A stretch of DNA of 64,000 bases from Sphingomonas cremea (GTDB lineage: Bacteria > Pseudomonadota > Alphaproteobacteria > Sphingomonadales > Sphingomonadaceae): assembly GCF_021502585.1 (NCBI RefSeq), contig NZ_JAKFGM010000003.1, forward strand, positions 476,789 to 540,788, read 5' to 3'. This document shows positions 16,567 to 25,051 of this stretch, one piece after another. A program made the position numbers and the translations under genes. The notes under the pieces are model-generated. The model was not told the DNA's origin and searched no databases. It saw only the letters and a list, made by a program, of their open reading frames with translations. Positions within the stretch are counted from its first letter, which is position 1. Every line of letters begins with the position of its first letter.

Positions 16567-18599
16567 GACTCCGGACCGCCATGCTGTTTGCGGCGACGCT
16601 CGCATCTCCCGCCCTTGCGGAGTCAGCCAACAATCGCTTTGGCCCCGACGACCTGGCGCGGCTCGCTGACGTAACCGAACCCGAAGCATCGCCCGACGGC
16701 CGCTGGCTCGCCTACACCGTTACGACGACCAACGTCGATGCCGACGAGAAGCAGTCTGACTTGTGGCGGGTTAATTGGGACGGGAAAGAGCGGAAACCCC
16801 TTACGCAGACACCGGACACGAATGAAACGCACCCGCAATGGAGTCCCGACCGCAAGAGCATTGCCTTTCTTTCCGACCGCGTTGGTGACGACGCCAAGAC
16901 TCAGGTCTGGATCATGGGCATCTCGGGCGGTGCACCGAGCCAAGTCACCGACTTCCCCGAAGGCGTAGAGGATTTCGTCTGGGCGCCGGACGGCCAGCGG
17001 CTTGCGATCATTGCGTGGGATCCCGAACGACCCAAGGGCGCGAAAAAGCCCAAGAACCCGCCGCCAATCGTTACCGACCGTTATCAGTTCAAGGAAGACT
17101 TCACCGGCTACCTGACTTCGCGCCGGAAGCATCTCTATCTGTTCGATCTCGCCTCAAAAAAGGCAGAGCTGCTGACGCCGGGCAACCATGACGAGCAGCT
17201 GCCTTCCTGGTCACCGGACGGCCGCCAGATCGCCTATGTCACTAAACGCGGCAGCGATCCGGACCGGACACTCAACTACGACATCTATCTGATCGCATCC
17301 GAAGCCGGAGCGAAGGAGCGGCAGCTGACCCGCTTTCCTGGATCGGATCTCGATCCCTATTGGGAATCGCGGCCAACATGGAGTCCCGACGGCAAGACCA
17401 TCGCCTATTTGAAGAGTGGCGAGGACAAGTGGATCTACTATGCGCCCTGGCAGCTAGCGCTCGTCGATGTGGCAAGCGGCAAGGAAAGCCTGCCAGCCCC
17501 GATCGATCGCAATTTCTATAAGCCCCGCTGGTCGCCAGATGGTCGCTATGTGCTCGCCCTGGTCGAGCAAAATCGGGTGACACAACTGTCGCGGATCAAC
17601 ATCAAGGACGGCACCGTTTCGCCGCTGACCCAGGGGCGGCGCTTCGACATCGACTTTTCAGTCGCGGCCGATGGGAGAATTGCCGTGCTAGGCGGCGACG
17701 CTCTGCATCCGCCCGAGCTATCCGCGATCGGGCCTGATGGCCCGCGTGCGCTTACCGATCATAACGATTGGCTCAAGACCAAGCGCCTTGCCCCGATCGA
17801 GCACATCGAATTCAATAGCGCGGACGGAACCAGGATCGAAGGCTTCCTGGTCAAGCCGATCGATTACAAGCCGGGGCGGCGCTACCCAACGATCCTGAGG
17901 ATCCACGGCGGACCGGTTTATCAATTCAGCGATGAATTCATGCCCGACTGGCAAGCCTATGCGGCCAGGGGCTTTGCCATTGTCGCCGCCAATCCGCGCG
18001 GCAGCTCCGGCCGCGGGTTCGACTTCGCCCGGGCAATCTACGCCGACTGGGGCAACAAGGACGTCGAGGACGTGTTGGCTGCGGTCGACCATGTTGTCCA
18101 ACTGGGTGTCGCCGACCCGGCCCGGCTCGGGATTGGCGGACGCAGCTACGGGTCGATCCTGACCAACTATGTCATCGCCCGCGATCAGCGCTTCAAGGCG
18201 GCGGTCAGTGGCGCTGGTTCCGCAAACATGCTCGGCATGTATGGCTACGACCAATACACGCGTGAATATGAGTTGGAGCTGGGCACTCCCTGGGCCAATC
18301 GCGAAGCCTATGATCGCGCCAGCTATCCGTTCCTCCACGCCGACCTGATATCCACACCGACGCTCTTTTATTGCGAGGAGAAGGATTTCAACGTGCCCTG
18401 CCTCGGAACCGAGCAAATGTATCAGGCATTGCGCTCGCGTGGCATTCCAACCCGGCTTGTGATCTACCCGGGCGAGAACCACCCCTTGACCGTGCCAAGC
18501 TATTTGCACGACCGCATGCAGCGCCTGCTCGGCTGGTACGACCGTTTCCTCAAGCCGGGCGAACCGCAGGCCGGGACTATCGCGGAAACGACGCCTTGA
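16563..18599 (+). CDS. Secreted S9-family (prolyl oligopeptidase/acylaminoacyl peptidase-like) serine peptidase
   Basis: 678 residues from GTG at 16563, overlapping the previous stop by four bases (GTGA). Signal peptide: MLFAATLASPALAES. An N-terminal beta-propeller with repeated SPDG blades (WSPDRKSIAFLSDR, WSPDGRQIAYVTKR) filters access to a C-terminal alpha/beta hydrolase. The triad is visible: Ser528 in GGRSYGSI, Asp608 in CEEKDFNVP and His640 in GENHPL. S9 enzymes cleave short peptides, releasing dipeptides or acyl-amino acids. As the last gene of the IclR-linked operon it probably generates peptides or amino acids in the periplasm for uptake and transamination. Confidence 0.93.
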   Translation: MRLRTAMLFAATLASPALAESANNRFGPDDLARLADVTEPEASPDGRWLAYTVTTTNVDADEKQSDLWRVNWDGKERKPLTQTPDTNETHPQWSPDRKSIAFLSDRVGDDAKTQVWIMGISGGAPSQVTDFPEGVEDFVWAPDGQRLAIIAWDPERPKGAKKPKNPPPIVTDRYQFKEDFTGYLTSRRKHLYLFDLASKKAELLTPGNHDEQLPSWSPDGRQIAYVTKRGSDPDRTLNYDIYLIASEAGAKERQLTRFPGSDLDPYWESRPTWSPDGKTIAYLKSGEDKWIYYAPWQLALVDVASGKESLPAPIDRNFYKPRWSPDGRYVLALVEQNRVTQLSRINIKDGTVSPLTQGRRFDIDFSVAADGRIAVLGGDALHPPELSAIGPDGPRALTDHNDWLKTKRLAPIEHIEFNSADGTRIEGFLVKPIDYKPGRRYPTILRIHGGPVYQFSDEFMPDWQAYAARGFAIVAANPRGSSGRGFDFARAIYADWGNKDVEDVLAAVDHVVQLGVADPARLGIGGRSYGSILTNYVIARDQRFKAAVSGAGSANMLGMYGYDQYTREYELELGTPWANREAYDRASYPFLHADLISTPTLFYCEEKDFNVPCLGTEQMYQALRSRGIPTRLVIYPGENHPLTVPSYLHDRMQRLLGWYDRFLKPGEPQAGTIAETTP

Positions 18600-18613
18600 A
18601 ACGGACCCTTGAA

Positions 18614-19783
18614 TCAGCGCGGCGGCGCATAGCGGCCGTAGCGTTTGAGCAAGGCAATCAACTCGTCATGGGGAATAGCCTTGGCGTAATGACCTTCGGT
18701 CCCCACCATGTCGCGCGCCGCGACCATCGCGTTCACGATCGCTTCCTCAGTCGCTTGAACCGTAGCGGCAAAATAGGGATCCAACCCGTCATTGCCGAGG
18801 AATTCCGCTCGCCCCTTCGCAGCTCCGGTCAGCCCATCGCGGTTGGCAGTAGAGAAAGCGATGAAAATGTCGCCCGATCCATTGCCGGCATAGCTGCCCA
18901 TGCGAGCCAGCCCCATCCCCGCCCGCTTGGCCAGCCGCTTGAGCTGGTGAGGAAGCAAAGGCGCGTCGGTTGCGACCACGATGATGATCGAGCCGGTGTC
19001 CGCCGCCTTCGGGTCGGGTTCGCTGTAGACGCGGTCGTTCCGGATGTGCTGGCCGACAGGCACCCCAGCAATGCGCAGGCTGTCGCGCAACCCGTAGTTG
19101 GCTTGCACCAATACTCCCACCGTAAAGCTGCTGTTGGTGCCGTCAGCAACCCGCCGCGAAGCGGTGCCGATGCCGCATTTGAATTCATGGCAAATCATGC
19201 CGGTGCCGCCGCCGACATTGCCTTCGGCAACCGGGCCACCCTTGGCTCCGGAGAGCGCCTGCTGAACATGTTCGGGACGAACATGGAAGCCGTTGATGTC
19301 GTTGAGATGGCCGTCCCAGGTCTCGGCTACTACCGGCAAAGACCACCAGTAACCGCTGGCGTCGGCGCCGCCCTCGCGGACGCGCCAGGCGATTGCGGCG
19401 TCCCGAACGACACCAACGCTGTGCGTGTTGGTGAGCAGCACCGGCCCCTCCAACTGCCCGGATTCTTCAAGCCAGGCCGTGCCAGTCATCTCCCCATTGC
19501 CGTTCAGCGCAAACCATGCCCCGAATGCGGGCGTATTCAGGCTGTCACGCCCGCGCGGCAGGATGGCGGTGACACCCGTGCGGATCTTGCGACCTTTGGA
19601 CGGTTCGCCGGCAACATCGCCGATCAGCGTGACCTGGCCGACCGTAACGCCCGCGACGTCCGTGATGGCGTTGAGCGGGCCGGGCGTGCCGTCGAACGGT
19701 ACGCCGAGATCGCGCGCGCGCGGCGAAGCCTGGGCGCAAACAGAACTAGCCAGCAAGGCCGCGGCAAGAATGGCTTTCATCAT
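18614..19783 (-). CDS. Secreted P1-family (DmpA/BapA-like) N-terminal aminopeptidase
   Basis: 389 residues. Peptidase family P1 enzymes are made as inactive precursors that cleave themselves at an Asn/Gly-Ser bond; the new N-terminal Ser is the nucleophile. Here GTNSSFTVGVLVQ supplies the Ser pair 218-219, at the right place about 55% along the chain, and the flanking GGGTGMICHEFKCGIG is also typical. A signal peptide (MMKAILAAALLASSVCAQA) places it in the periplasm. BapA, from a sphingomonad, removes N-terminal beta-amino acids from peptides; DmpA releases D-Ala and beta-Ala. ATG at 19783 was chosen over a TTG further upstream because of the signal peptide. It converges on the S9 gene and is divergent from the permease. 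Confidence 0.9.
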   Translation of the reverse strand: MMKAILAAALLASSVCAQASPRARDLGVPFDGTPGPLNAITDVAGVTVGQVTLIGDVAGEPSKGRKIRTGVTAILPRGRDSLNTPAFGAWFALNGNGEMTGTAWLEESGQLEGPVLLTNTHSVGVVRDAAIAWRVREGGADASGYWWSLPVVAETWDGHLNDINGFHVRPEHVQQALSGAKGGPVAEGNVGGGTGMICHEFKCGIGTASRRVADGTNSSFTVGVLVQANYGLRDSLRIAGVPVGQHIRNDRVYSEPDPKAADTGSIIIVVATDAPLLPHQLKRLAKRAGMGLARMGSYAGNGSGDIFIAFSTANRDGLTGAAKGRAEFLGNDGLDPYFAATVQATEEAIVNAMVAARDMVGTEGHYAKAIPHDELIALLKRYGRYAPPR

Positions 19784-19921
19784 GTCGTTGCGCCCCAGCC
19801 TCAAGAGTTTGATCAACGTGGGTTAAGCGACGAACAATGTTGAATCCAGCCCGGAAAGACGGACAACTGGTTCAGCCTTGGCTAGCGGTATCGAAATCAG
19901 AACTTTGAAGGATAGACAGAT

Positions 19922-21271
19922 ATGCCGAGACCCCCTCAATCCAGCGGTACGGCGGGTGACGGGGTGACCCAGCAGCGCCTTCTGGGTTTCTGGACCTGCA
20001 CGGCCCTTGTGGTCGGCAACACCATCGGCATCGGTATCTTCCTTTTGCCGTCAGTGCTTGCTCCCTTTGGCTTGAACGCCTTGCTTGGCTGGGGCGTGAC
20101 CGTCGCCGGTTGCCTGGTGCTTGCCCGGGCGTTCGCTCGGTTGGCCACGATCTTTCCCGACGCCGATGGCCCCTATGGCTACATTCGCCGCACTCTCGGG
20201 GACCGCCCGGCGTTCCTTGCGATCTGGTGCTACTGGCTGTCGCTGTGGATCACCAACGCAACAATCGCGGTAGGCGTCGTTGGCTATCTCCACGCCGTCG
20301 TGCCGGGGCTTGCAACTGTCGCGCCCCCATGGCTGTCAGCACTCAGCCTCCTCTGGCTATTTGTTGCCATCAACCTGCTCGGTGTGCGTGCAAGCGGCCC
20401 GGTGCAGATCCTGATGACCACGCTCAAGCTGCTGCCGATGGCGGCCGTCATCATTCTCGGCATTTGGCTGCTCGTCAGCGAACCTACCGCCTATGTGCGC
20501 AACTTGCCGGCAACGCCGATCGCGCTGCCGCAGGTGATGGCGGCATCCACGATCGCACTGTTCGCGATGCTCGGTTTTGAGTCCGCCAGCGTACCGGCCG
20601 GTCGGGTCCGCGATCCGGGCCGCACGATCCCTCGCGCAACGCTGGCAGGCACAGTGCTCACTGCAGTCATCTATATTACGGTTTCAGCCATTCCGATGCT
20701 GCTCATCCCGCAAGCGGAGCTGGCCAAATCAACCGCGCCCTTCGTCGACTTGCTGAACCGGCTGGGGGGCGTCGGAAGCGGTCGTTTATTGGCGCTGTTC
20801 GTAGTCATCAGCGGCCTTGGAGCGCTCAACGGCTGGACGCTGTTGGTCGGTGAGCTGACTCGAACCATGGCAGTCAACGGCGTGCTGCCGCCGATCTTCA
20901 CACGTGAAGACCGTCGGGGTGCGCCGGCGGTAGCACTGGTTGTGACCGGCTTGCTGGCAAGCGCGATGGTGATGATGAATTACAGCAAGTCGCTGGTCCA
21001 AGGCTTCGCCTTCCTCAGCACGGTTGTAACCGCGGCGAATCTGCCGCTCTACCTGTGCGCAGCACTGGCGCTGATCGTGCTTAAATTGCGCGGTGAACGC
21101 CCTGCTACGCGTGACCTGCTGGTGCTTGGCGTATTGGGCACCGCTTATGCGGTATTTGCCTTCGTCGGCATGGGCAGCGAGCCGTTCCTTTGGGCGCTGG
21201 TACTCGGCGCTGTCGGCGTGCCGTTTTACGTGCTCATGCACAAGCGCCGCAGGAAGCTCGCCGCATCATGA
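19922..21271 (+). CDS. APC-family amino acid/polyamine permease
   Basis: 449 residues with about 12 predicted membrane helices. The N-terminal helix carries the family's substrate-coordination motif (TALVVGNTIGIGIFLLP), and later FAMLGFESASVPAGRVRDPGR matches the APC consensus after helix 6. The family moves amino acids or polyamines across the inner membrane by proton symport or exchange. GAAGGA lies about ten bases upstream of the ATG. It overlaps the following amine dehydrogenase by four bases (ATGA), so uptake and oxidation are probably coupled: the permease likely carries the dehydrogenase's substrate or another product of the periplasmic peptidases nearby. Confidence 0.92.
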   Translation: MPRPPQSSGTAGDGVTQQRLLGFWTCTALVVGNTIGIGIFLLPSVLAPFGLNALLGWGVTVAGCLVLARAFARLATIFPDADGPYGYIRRTLGDRPAFLAIWCYWLSLWITNATIAVGVVGYLHAVVPGLATVAPPWLSALSLLWLFVAINLLGVRASGPVQILMTTLKLLPMAAVIILGIWLLVSEPTAYVRNLPATPIALPQVMAASTIALFAMLGFESASVPAGRVRDPGRTIPRATLAGTVLTAVIYITVSAIPMLLIPQAELAKSTAPFVDLLNRLGGVGSGRLLALFVVISGLGALNGWTLLVGELTRTMAVNGVLPPIFTREDRRGAPAVALVVTGLLASAMVMMNYSKSLVQGFAFLSTVVTAANLPLYLCAALALIVLKLRGERPATRDLLVLGVLGTAYAVFAFVGMGSEPFLWALVLGAVGVPFYVLMHKRRRKLAAS

Positions 21272-23328
21272 GCCGCGATCCGCGCTACGACCTATTGTTC
21301 GAGCCGATCCGGCTTGGCCCGGTCGTGGCCCGCAACCGCTTCTTCCAGGTGCCGCATTGCAACGGGATGGGATATGCCATGCCCCAGGCGCACGCTGCGA
21401 TGCGAGAGGTAAAGGCCGAAGGCGGATGGGCGGTCGTCAGCACCGAGGAATGCGAGATCCACCCGACCGGCGATGTTTCGCCCTATGTCGAAGCGCGCTT
21501 GTGGGACGACGCCGACATTCCTGCGCTGTCGCTGATGTGCGACAAGGTTCACGCCCATGGATCCCTAGCAGCGATCGAGCTCGCGCATAACGGCCCGACG
21601 GCGTCCAACCTCTATTCGCGCGAAGTGGGGCTGGCGCCGTCGCACCAACCGCAGTCGGCCGGCCATCCGCACCAGGCGCGGATGATGAGCAAGCGCGACA
21701 TTGCCGACTTTCGAGGCTGGCACCGCGCAGCGGCGCTCCGAGCCAAGCGTGCGGGCTTTGACATCGTTTATGTCTATGCCGCGCATGACCTGTCGCTGCC
21801 GATGCATTTCCTGCAGCGGCGACGCAACCAGCGCATCGACGAATATGGCGGATCGCTGGAGAATCGAGTGCGGCTGCTTCGCGAGCTGGTCGAGGATACC
21901 AAGGACGCGGTCGGCGATCGCTGCGCAGTGGCGCTCCGCTTCGCCACTGAGGAATTTCTCGGCGACGAGGGCGTGAGCGTGGACGGGGAGGCGCGCGAGA
22001 TCGTTCAAATGCTGGCCGACCTACCCGACCTTTGGGACGTCAATGTTTCGGCCTGGCACAATGATTCCGCGCCGTCGCGGTACTCCAACGAGGGATCCCA
22101 GGAGCCGTTCATCGACTGGGTCAAGAAGGTCACCACCAAGCCAGTCGTCGGTGTGGGTCGATTTACGTCCCCCGACACGATGGCCAGCCAACTGAGCCGT
22201 GGAGTGCTCGACATGATCGGGGCCGCTCGCCCTTCGATTGCCGATCCTTTCCTTCCTCGCAAAATCGAGGAGGGCCGGATCGAAGATATTCGCGAGTGCA
22301 TCGGCTGCAATATCTGCGTCAGCGGCGACCTGACCCATACGCCGATCCGGTGCACGCAAAATCCGACCATGGGCGAGGAATGGCGCAAGGGCTGGCACCC
22401 CGAGCGGATCGCGCCCCGTCGAACCGACGAGCGCGTGCTGATCATCGGCGCCGGGCCTGCCGGACTAGAGGCGGCGCGCGCGCTCGGCCAGCGCGGCTAT
22501 GACGTCCATCTTGCAGAAGCAACCCGAGAGCTTGGTGGCCGGGTAAGCCGCGAGGCGCGCCTTCCCGGCCTGCAGCAATGGGCCAGGGTACGCGATTGGC
22601 GCGTGGGGCAGATCGAGCGCATGGCCAACGTCAGCGTGTATCGAGAAAGCTCGATGGGCGCAGACGATGCCATCGAATTCGGTGCCGGCCACGTCGTCGT
22701 CGCCACGGGGTGCAACTGGCGCCGGGATGGCTTCGGCCGCAGCAACAGCGCGATCAAGGGATTTGGCGAGTTTCGGGCCTACACTCCCGACGATTTGATG
22801 GATGGCGAGATTCCGCCGGGGCCTGTGCTGCTGTTCGACGACGACGGCTATTATTACGGCAGTGTCCTGGCCGAGATGTTGCGAGCGGCTGGACGCGATG
22901 TCACGTTCGTCACGCCGGCCGAGAGCCCCGCCCCATGGACCGCCAACACGTTGGAATTTCCACACATCCAGAAGCGCCTGAGGGAGGTTGGGGTCGAGAT
23001 TGTCGCCGCACACAATCTTGTCGAATTCGATAATGAGCAGGCGACCCTGGTTGACGTCTGGTCGGGGCGGAAGCGCATCATCGACTGCGCCTCGGTGCTG
23101 AGCATCACCTCTCGCCTGCCAAATGACGAGCTGTTTCAGAATCTAGCCGCTCGTGAGTCCGAATGGGGTCCCGCCGGGATCAAGTCCGTGCACCTGATTG
23201 GCGACGCGCTAGCCCCTGGCGCCATCGTACATGCCATTTATGCAGGCCATCGTGTCGCTCGTGAACTCGACGAAATCGCGACCGGGGCGCCAGCCTTTCG
23301 CCGGCCAATCGCCGGCCCAACAACTTGA
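21268..23328 (+). CDS. Trimethylamine/histamine-dehydrogenase-family iron-sulfur flavoprotein
   Basis: 686 residues. Residues 1-~390 are an Old-Yellow-Enzyme-type FMN barrel, and ~390-686 an FAD/ADP-binding disulfide-reductase-like part (IIGAGPAGLEAARAL). Cys31 in FFQVPHCNG matches the cysteine that covalently binds FMN in trimethylamine dehydrogenase, and a 4Fe-4S set is present at Cys344, Cys347, Cys350 and Cys362. Against the trimethylamine dehydrogenase sequence as I recall it, the catalytic Tyr/His (YVYAAH) and Asp (WHND) are kept. Two of the three aromatic-bowl residues are changed: Tyr60 becomes Glu61 and Trp355 becomes Asp354. Histamine dehydrogenase also has Asp at the latter site. 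The substrate is therefore probably a charged amine or diamine rather than trimethylamine. Confidence 0.87.
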   Translation: MSRDPRYDLLFEPIRLGPVVARNRFFQVPHCNGMGYAMPQAHAAMREVKAEGGWAVVSTEECEIHPTGDVSPYVEARLWDDADIPALSLMCDKVHAHGSLAAIELAHNGPTASNLYSREVGLAPSHQPQSAGHPHQARMMSKRDIADFRGWHRAAALRAKRAGFDIVYVYAAHDLSLPMHFLQRRRNQRIDEYGGSLENRVRLLRELVEDTKDAVGDRCAVALRFATEEFLGDEGVSVDGEAREIVQMLADLPDLWDVNVSAWHNDSAPSRYSNEGSQEPFIDWVKKVTTKPVVGVGRFTSPDTMASQLSRGVLDMIGAARPSIADPFLPRKIEEGRIEDIRECIGCNICVSGDLTHTPIRCTQNPTMGEEWRKGWHPERIAPRRTDERVLIIGAGPAGLEAARALGQRGYDVHLAEATRELGGRVSREARLPGLQQWARVRDWRVGQIERMANVSVYRESSMGADDAIEFGAGHVVVATGCNWRRDGFGRSNSAIKGFGEFRAYTPDDLMDGEIPPGPVLLFDDDGYYYGSVLAEMLRAAGRDVTFVTPAESPAPWTANTLEFPHIQKRLREVGVEIVAAHNLVEFDNEQATLVDVWSGRKRIIDCASVLSITSRLPNDELFQNLAARESEWGPAGIKSVHLIGDALAPGAIVHAIYAGHRVARELDEIATGAPAFRRPIAGPTT

Positions 23329-23380
23329 CCCGGTCTCTGCAACCCCTAGCCATTTGACTGGTATTTCGATCGAGGTGCGC

Positions 23381-24052
23381 TCAACCCGTTACGGTTGTGA
23401 CGGCATCCGGCTTGACCTGCTTTGACTTTCTATGAGGCTTCCCATTGGCGTCTGCCTTGTAGAGCTGGAGAAAGGAATCGGCTGCGGCGATGGCTGCCCG
23501 TTCGATTTCATTCGGATCTCCGGCCTTGATAGCTCCGAGCAATCGCCGTTCGAACATGTCCCATTCGCACATGCCCTTCCACTGCATGGCCGCGATCCAG
23601 GGATCAGCTTTTTTCAAAATTCCCTCGTCCATCAACAGCTTGAAGCGGTCGGCCAACCTTTTCCATGCCGGCCCAAGGACATTTTCATAGAAATCCTTGC
23701 CGATCGTCGACCCCTCCGGCTGTGTGGAGACTATCCTGATGTTGGCAATTGGCCCCGGCGACAAACGGCGGGTCATATAGGCCCTTCCCAAAGTGATCAG
23801 GCCTTCGCGCAAATTCTTGCCGGAAAGGAATTGGTTCATCAGCCGATCGGCTTCCTCCGTCACGTCGTAGACGAGGACCGACTGGAGCAGATCTTCCTTC
23901 GATTTGAAGTACCCATACAAAGTCGCCTTTGAACCGCCCAGACGCTCCGAGATCAGCGACATGGAGGTGCGTTCATACCCCAACTCCTGAAACAGCTGCG
24001 ACGCGATCCCGACGATCTGCCGCCGCTTTTCCTCGGTCCTCACACGCGCCAC
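23381..24052 (-). CDS. TetR-family transcriptional regulator
   Basis: 223 residues. The N-terminal TetR helix-turn-helix is clear (MSLISERLGGSKATLYGYF, residues ~25-55). The C-terminal ligand domain resembles TetR_C members that regulate efflux or hydrolase genes. GTG at 24052 was preferred over ATG at 24085 because AGGGAGAG lies four bases before the GTG, and the ATG would place eleven unusual residues (MYCITFYRESC) before the conserved start. An inverted TGTA...TACA element at 24071-24084 and the large palindrome at 24121-24146 both lie upstream and are candidate autoregulatory sites. It converges on the amine dehydrogenase gene with a 52-base gap without an evident terminator hairpin. Confidence 0.9.
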   Translation of the reverse strand: MARVRTEEKRRQIVGIASQLFQELGYERTSMSLISERLGGSKATLYGYFKSKEDLLQSVLVYDVTEEADRLMNQFLSGKNLREGLITLGRAYMTRRLSPGPIANIRIVSTQPEGSTIGKDFYENVLGPAWKRLADRFKLLMDEGILKKADPWIAAMQWKGMCEWDMFERRLLGAIKAGDPNEIERAAIAAADSFLQLYKADANGKPHRKSKQVKPDAVTTVTG

Positions 24053-24120
24053 GCAACTCTCCCTGTAAAATGTAATACAGTACATGGTCGTTCAGTTATG
24101 GATTGACAAGCCCGTCACAT

Positions 24121-24146
24121 ATAACTAAACCGTACGGTACCGTTAT
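24121..24146. promoter_or_regulatory. 26-bp imperfect palindrome, candidate TetR operator
   Basis: The outer arms ATAAC (24121-24125) and GTTAT (24142-24146) are perfect complements, and the centre CCGTACGG (24130-24137) is a perfect 8-bp palindrome. Intervening positions are partly symmetric. Size, symmetry and location 69 bp upstream of the TetR-family start are those of a typical TetR operator. It points rightwards to position 24170, where no convincing intact gene is found. Confidence 0.6.
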
Positions 24147-24169
24147 AAATCAAGAAGGAATGGGCCGAG

Positions 24170-24427
24170 ATGATCGACTTGATCATTGCGGCGTCCGCGG
24201 TGACGGGCGCCCAAACAGCCATCGGTGAAGTTAGCGGATACCGGCTTTATCAGTCCGAACCCGCTGCGTCCGAGCATAAAGGAAGCCGATCCTGGCTGTT
24301 GCCAGAAACGAACCGAGACAGCAGCCAAGGCTGTTTCTCGTTAGTCGAGAAGGCGTTGCCGGGATTTGGCACTCTACGCATCGGTCCACGCTGTTCGTCC
24401 AGCGAACGGCCAGTGCCATGGCGCTAG
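24170..24427 (+). other. Doubtful 85-codon open frame in the gene-poor stretch 24053-24428
   Basis: This 376-base stretch between the TetR gene and the membrane protein holds the operator elements and one plus-strand frame starting at ATG 24170. AAGGA lies about twelve bases upstream, further than ideal. The first 24 residues (MIDLIIAASAVTGAQTAIGE onward) are hydrophobic and look protein-like, but the rest (rich in Ser, Pro, Arg, Cys) has no recognisable family and ends next to the following start. It may be a decayed 5' end of the TetR target gene or chance. I give it no function. Confidence 0.2.
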
Positions 24428-24428
24428 C

Positions 24429-25037
24429 ATGACAGGCATCGACCTGCTCTTTCAGCTGTTCGCACTGCTGCTGGGCTTTTCTGTAGCCGAACTGCTTGCG
24501 GGCCTAGCCCGAACCTGGCGCATCCGCGCGGGCGCCACCCGGACGCGGACGGCAACCATTCGTATCGGCTGGTTGGTGCCATTATTGGCTTTGCTGGTGC
24601 TGGTCGATCAAACCCATTTCTGGATCACGGCCTATGAATTGCGTCGGTTTTTCGAGTTCGACTACGCCAGCCTGCTGAGCATCCTGGCGATCGTCGGCGG
24701 CTATTACGTCATTTCGACCTTCGTATTTCCGGACGATCCCGAGCAGTGGCCGGATTTCGACGACTATTATCTGAAGACCAACCGAACCGTCCTTGCCGGA
24801 ATGATCGCCATCAACTTCATAACCTTCGCCTATGCGGGCATTACCGCACTTGGCTTTGGCATGAACATCGGCTCCGTGCCCATCATGCGAAGCTGGATGA
24901 CAATCATTCCTGCACTGCTGTTCTTCCCGCTTCTGGTCACACTTTGGTTTGTCAAATCGAGGCGTGCCAACCTGGTGTTGTTGATCATCATGAACGGCTT
25001 GCTGCTGACGGGAGCTGTCGGCCCGGAAATCATCTAG
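24429..25037 (+). CDS. Small polytopic inner-membrane protein of unknown function
   Basis: 202 residues from ATG at 24429. About six hydrophobic segments are visible, for example LLFQLFALLLGFSVAELLAG, IGWLVPLLALLVLV, ILAIVGGYYVISTFVF and ANLVLLIIMNGLLLTGAV. Between them lies an acidic/aromatic loop (FPDDPEQWPDFDDYY). I recognise no named family with certainty. No strong Shine-Dalgarno precedes 24429, and the frame is open another 21 codons upstream to a TTG at 24366. It may respond to the TetR regulator upstream. It converges with the large autotransporter gene, leaving 14 bases between the stops. Confidence 0.7.
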   Translation: MTGIDLLFQLFALLLGFSVAELLAGLARTWRIRAGATRTRTATIRIGWLVPLLALLVLVDQTHFWITAYELRRFFEFDYASLLSILAIVGGYYVISTFVFPDDPEQWPDFDDYYLKTNRTVLAGMIAINFITFAYAGITALGFGMNIGSVPIMRSWMTIIPALLFFPLLVTLWFVKSRRANLVLLIIMNGLLLTGAVGPEII

Positions 25038-25051
25038 CCGCCCCAAAGCGA

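Noticed and set aside
18371..19843. 490-codon plus-strand frame over the P1 peptidase
   Set aside because: It lies mostly antisense to a complete P1 peptidase with signal peptide and autoprocessing motif, and overlaps the S9 3' end; the translation resembles no protein family.
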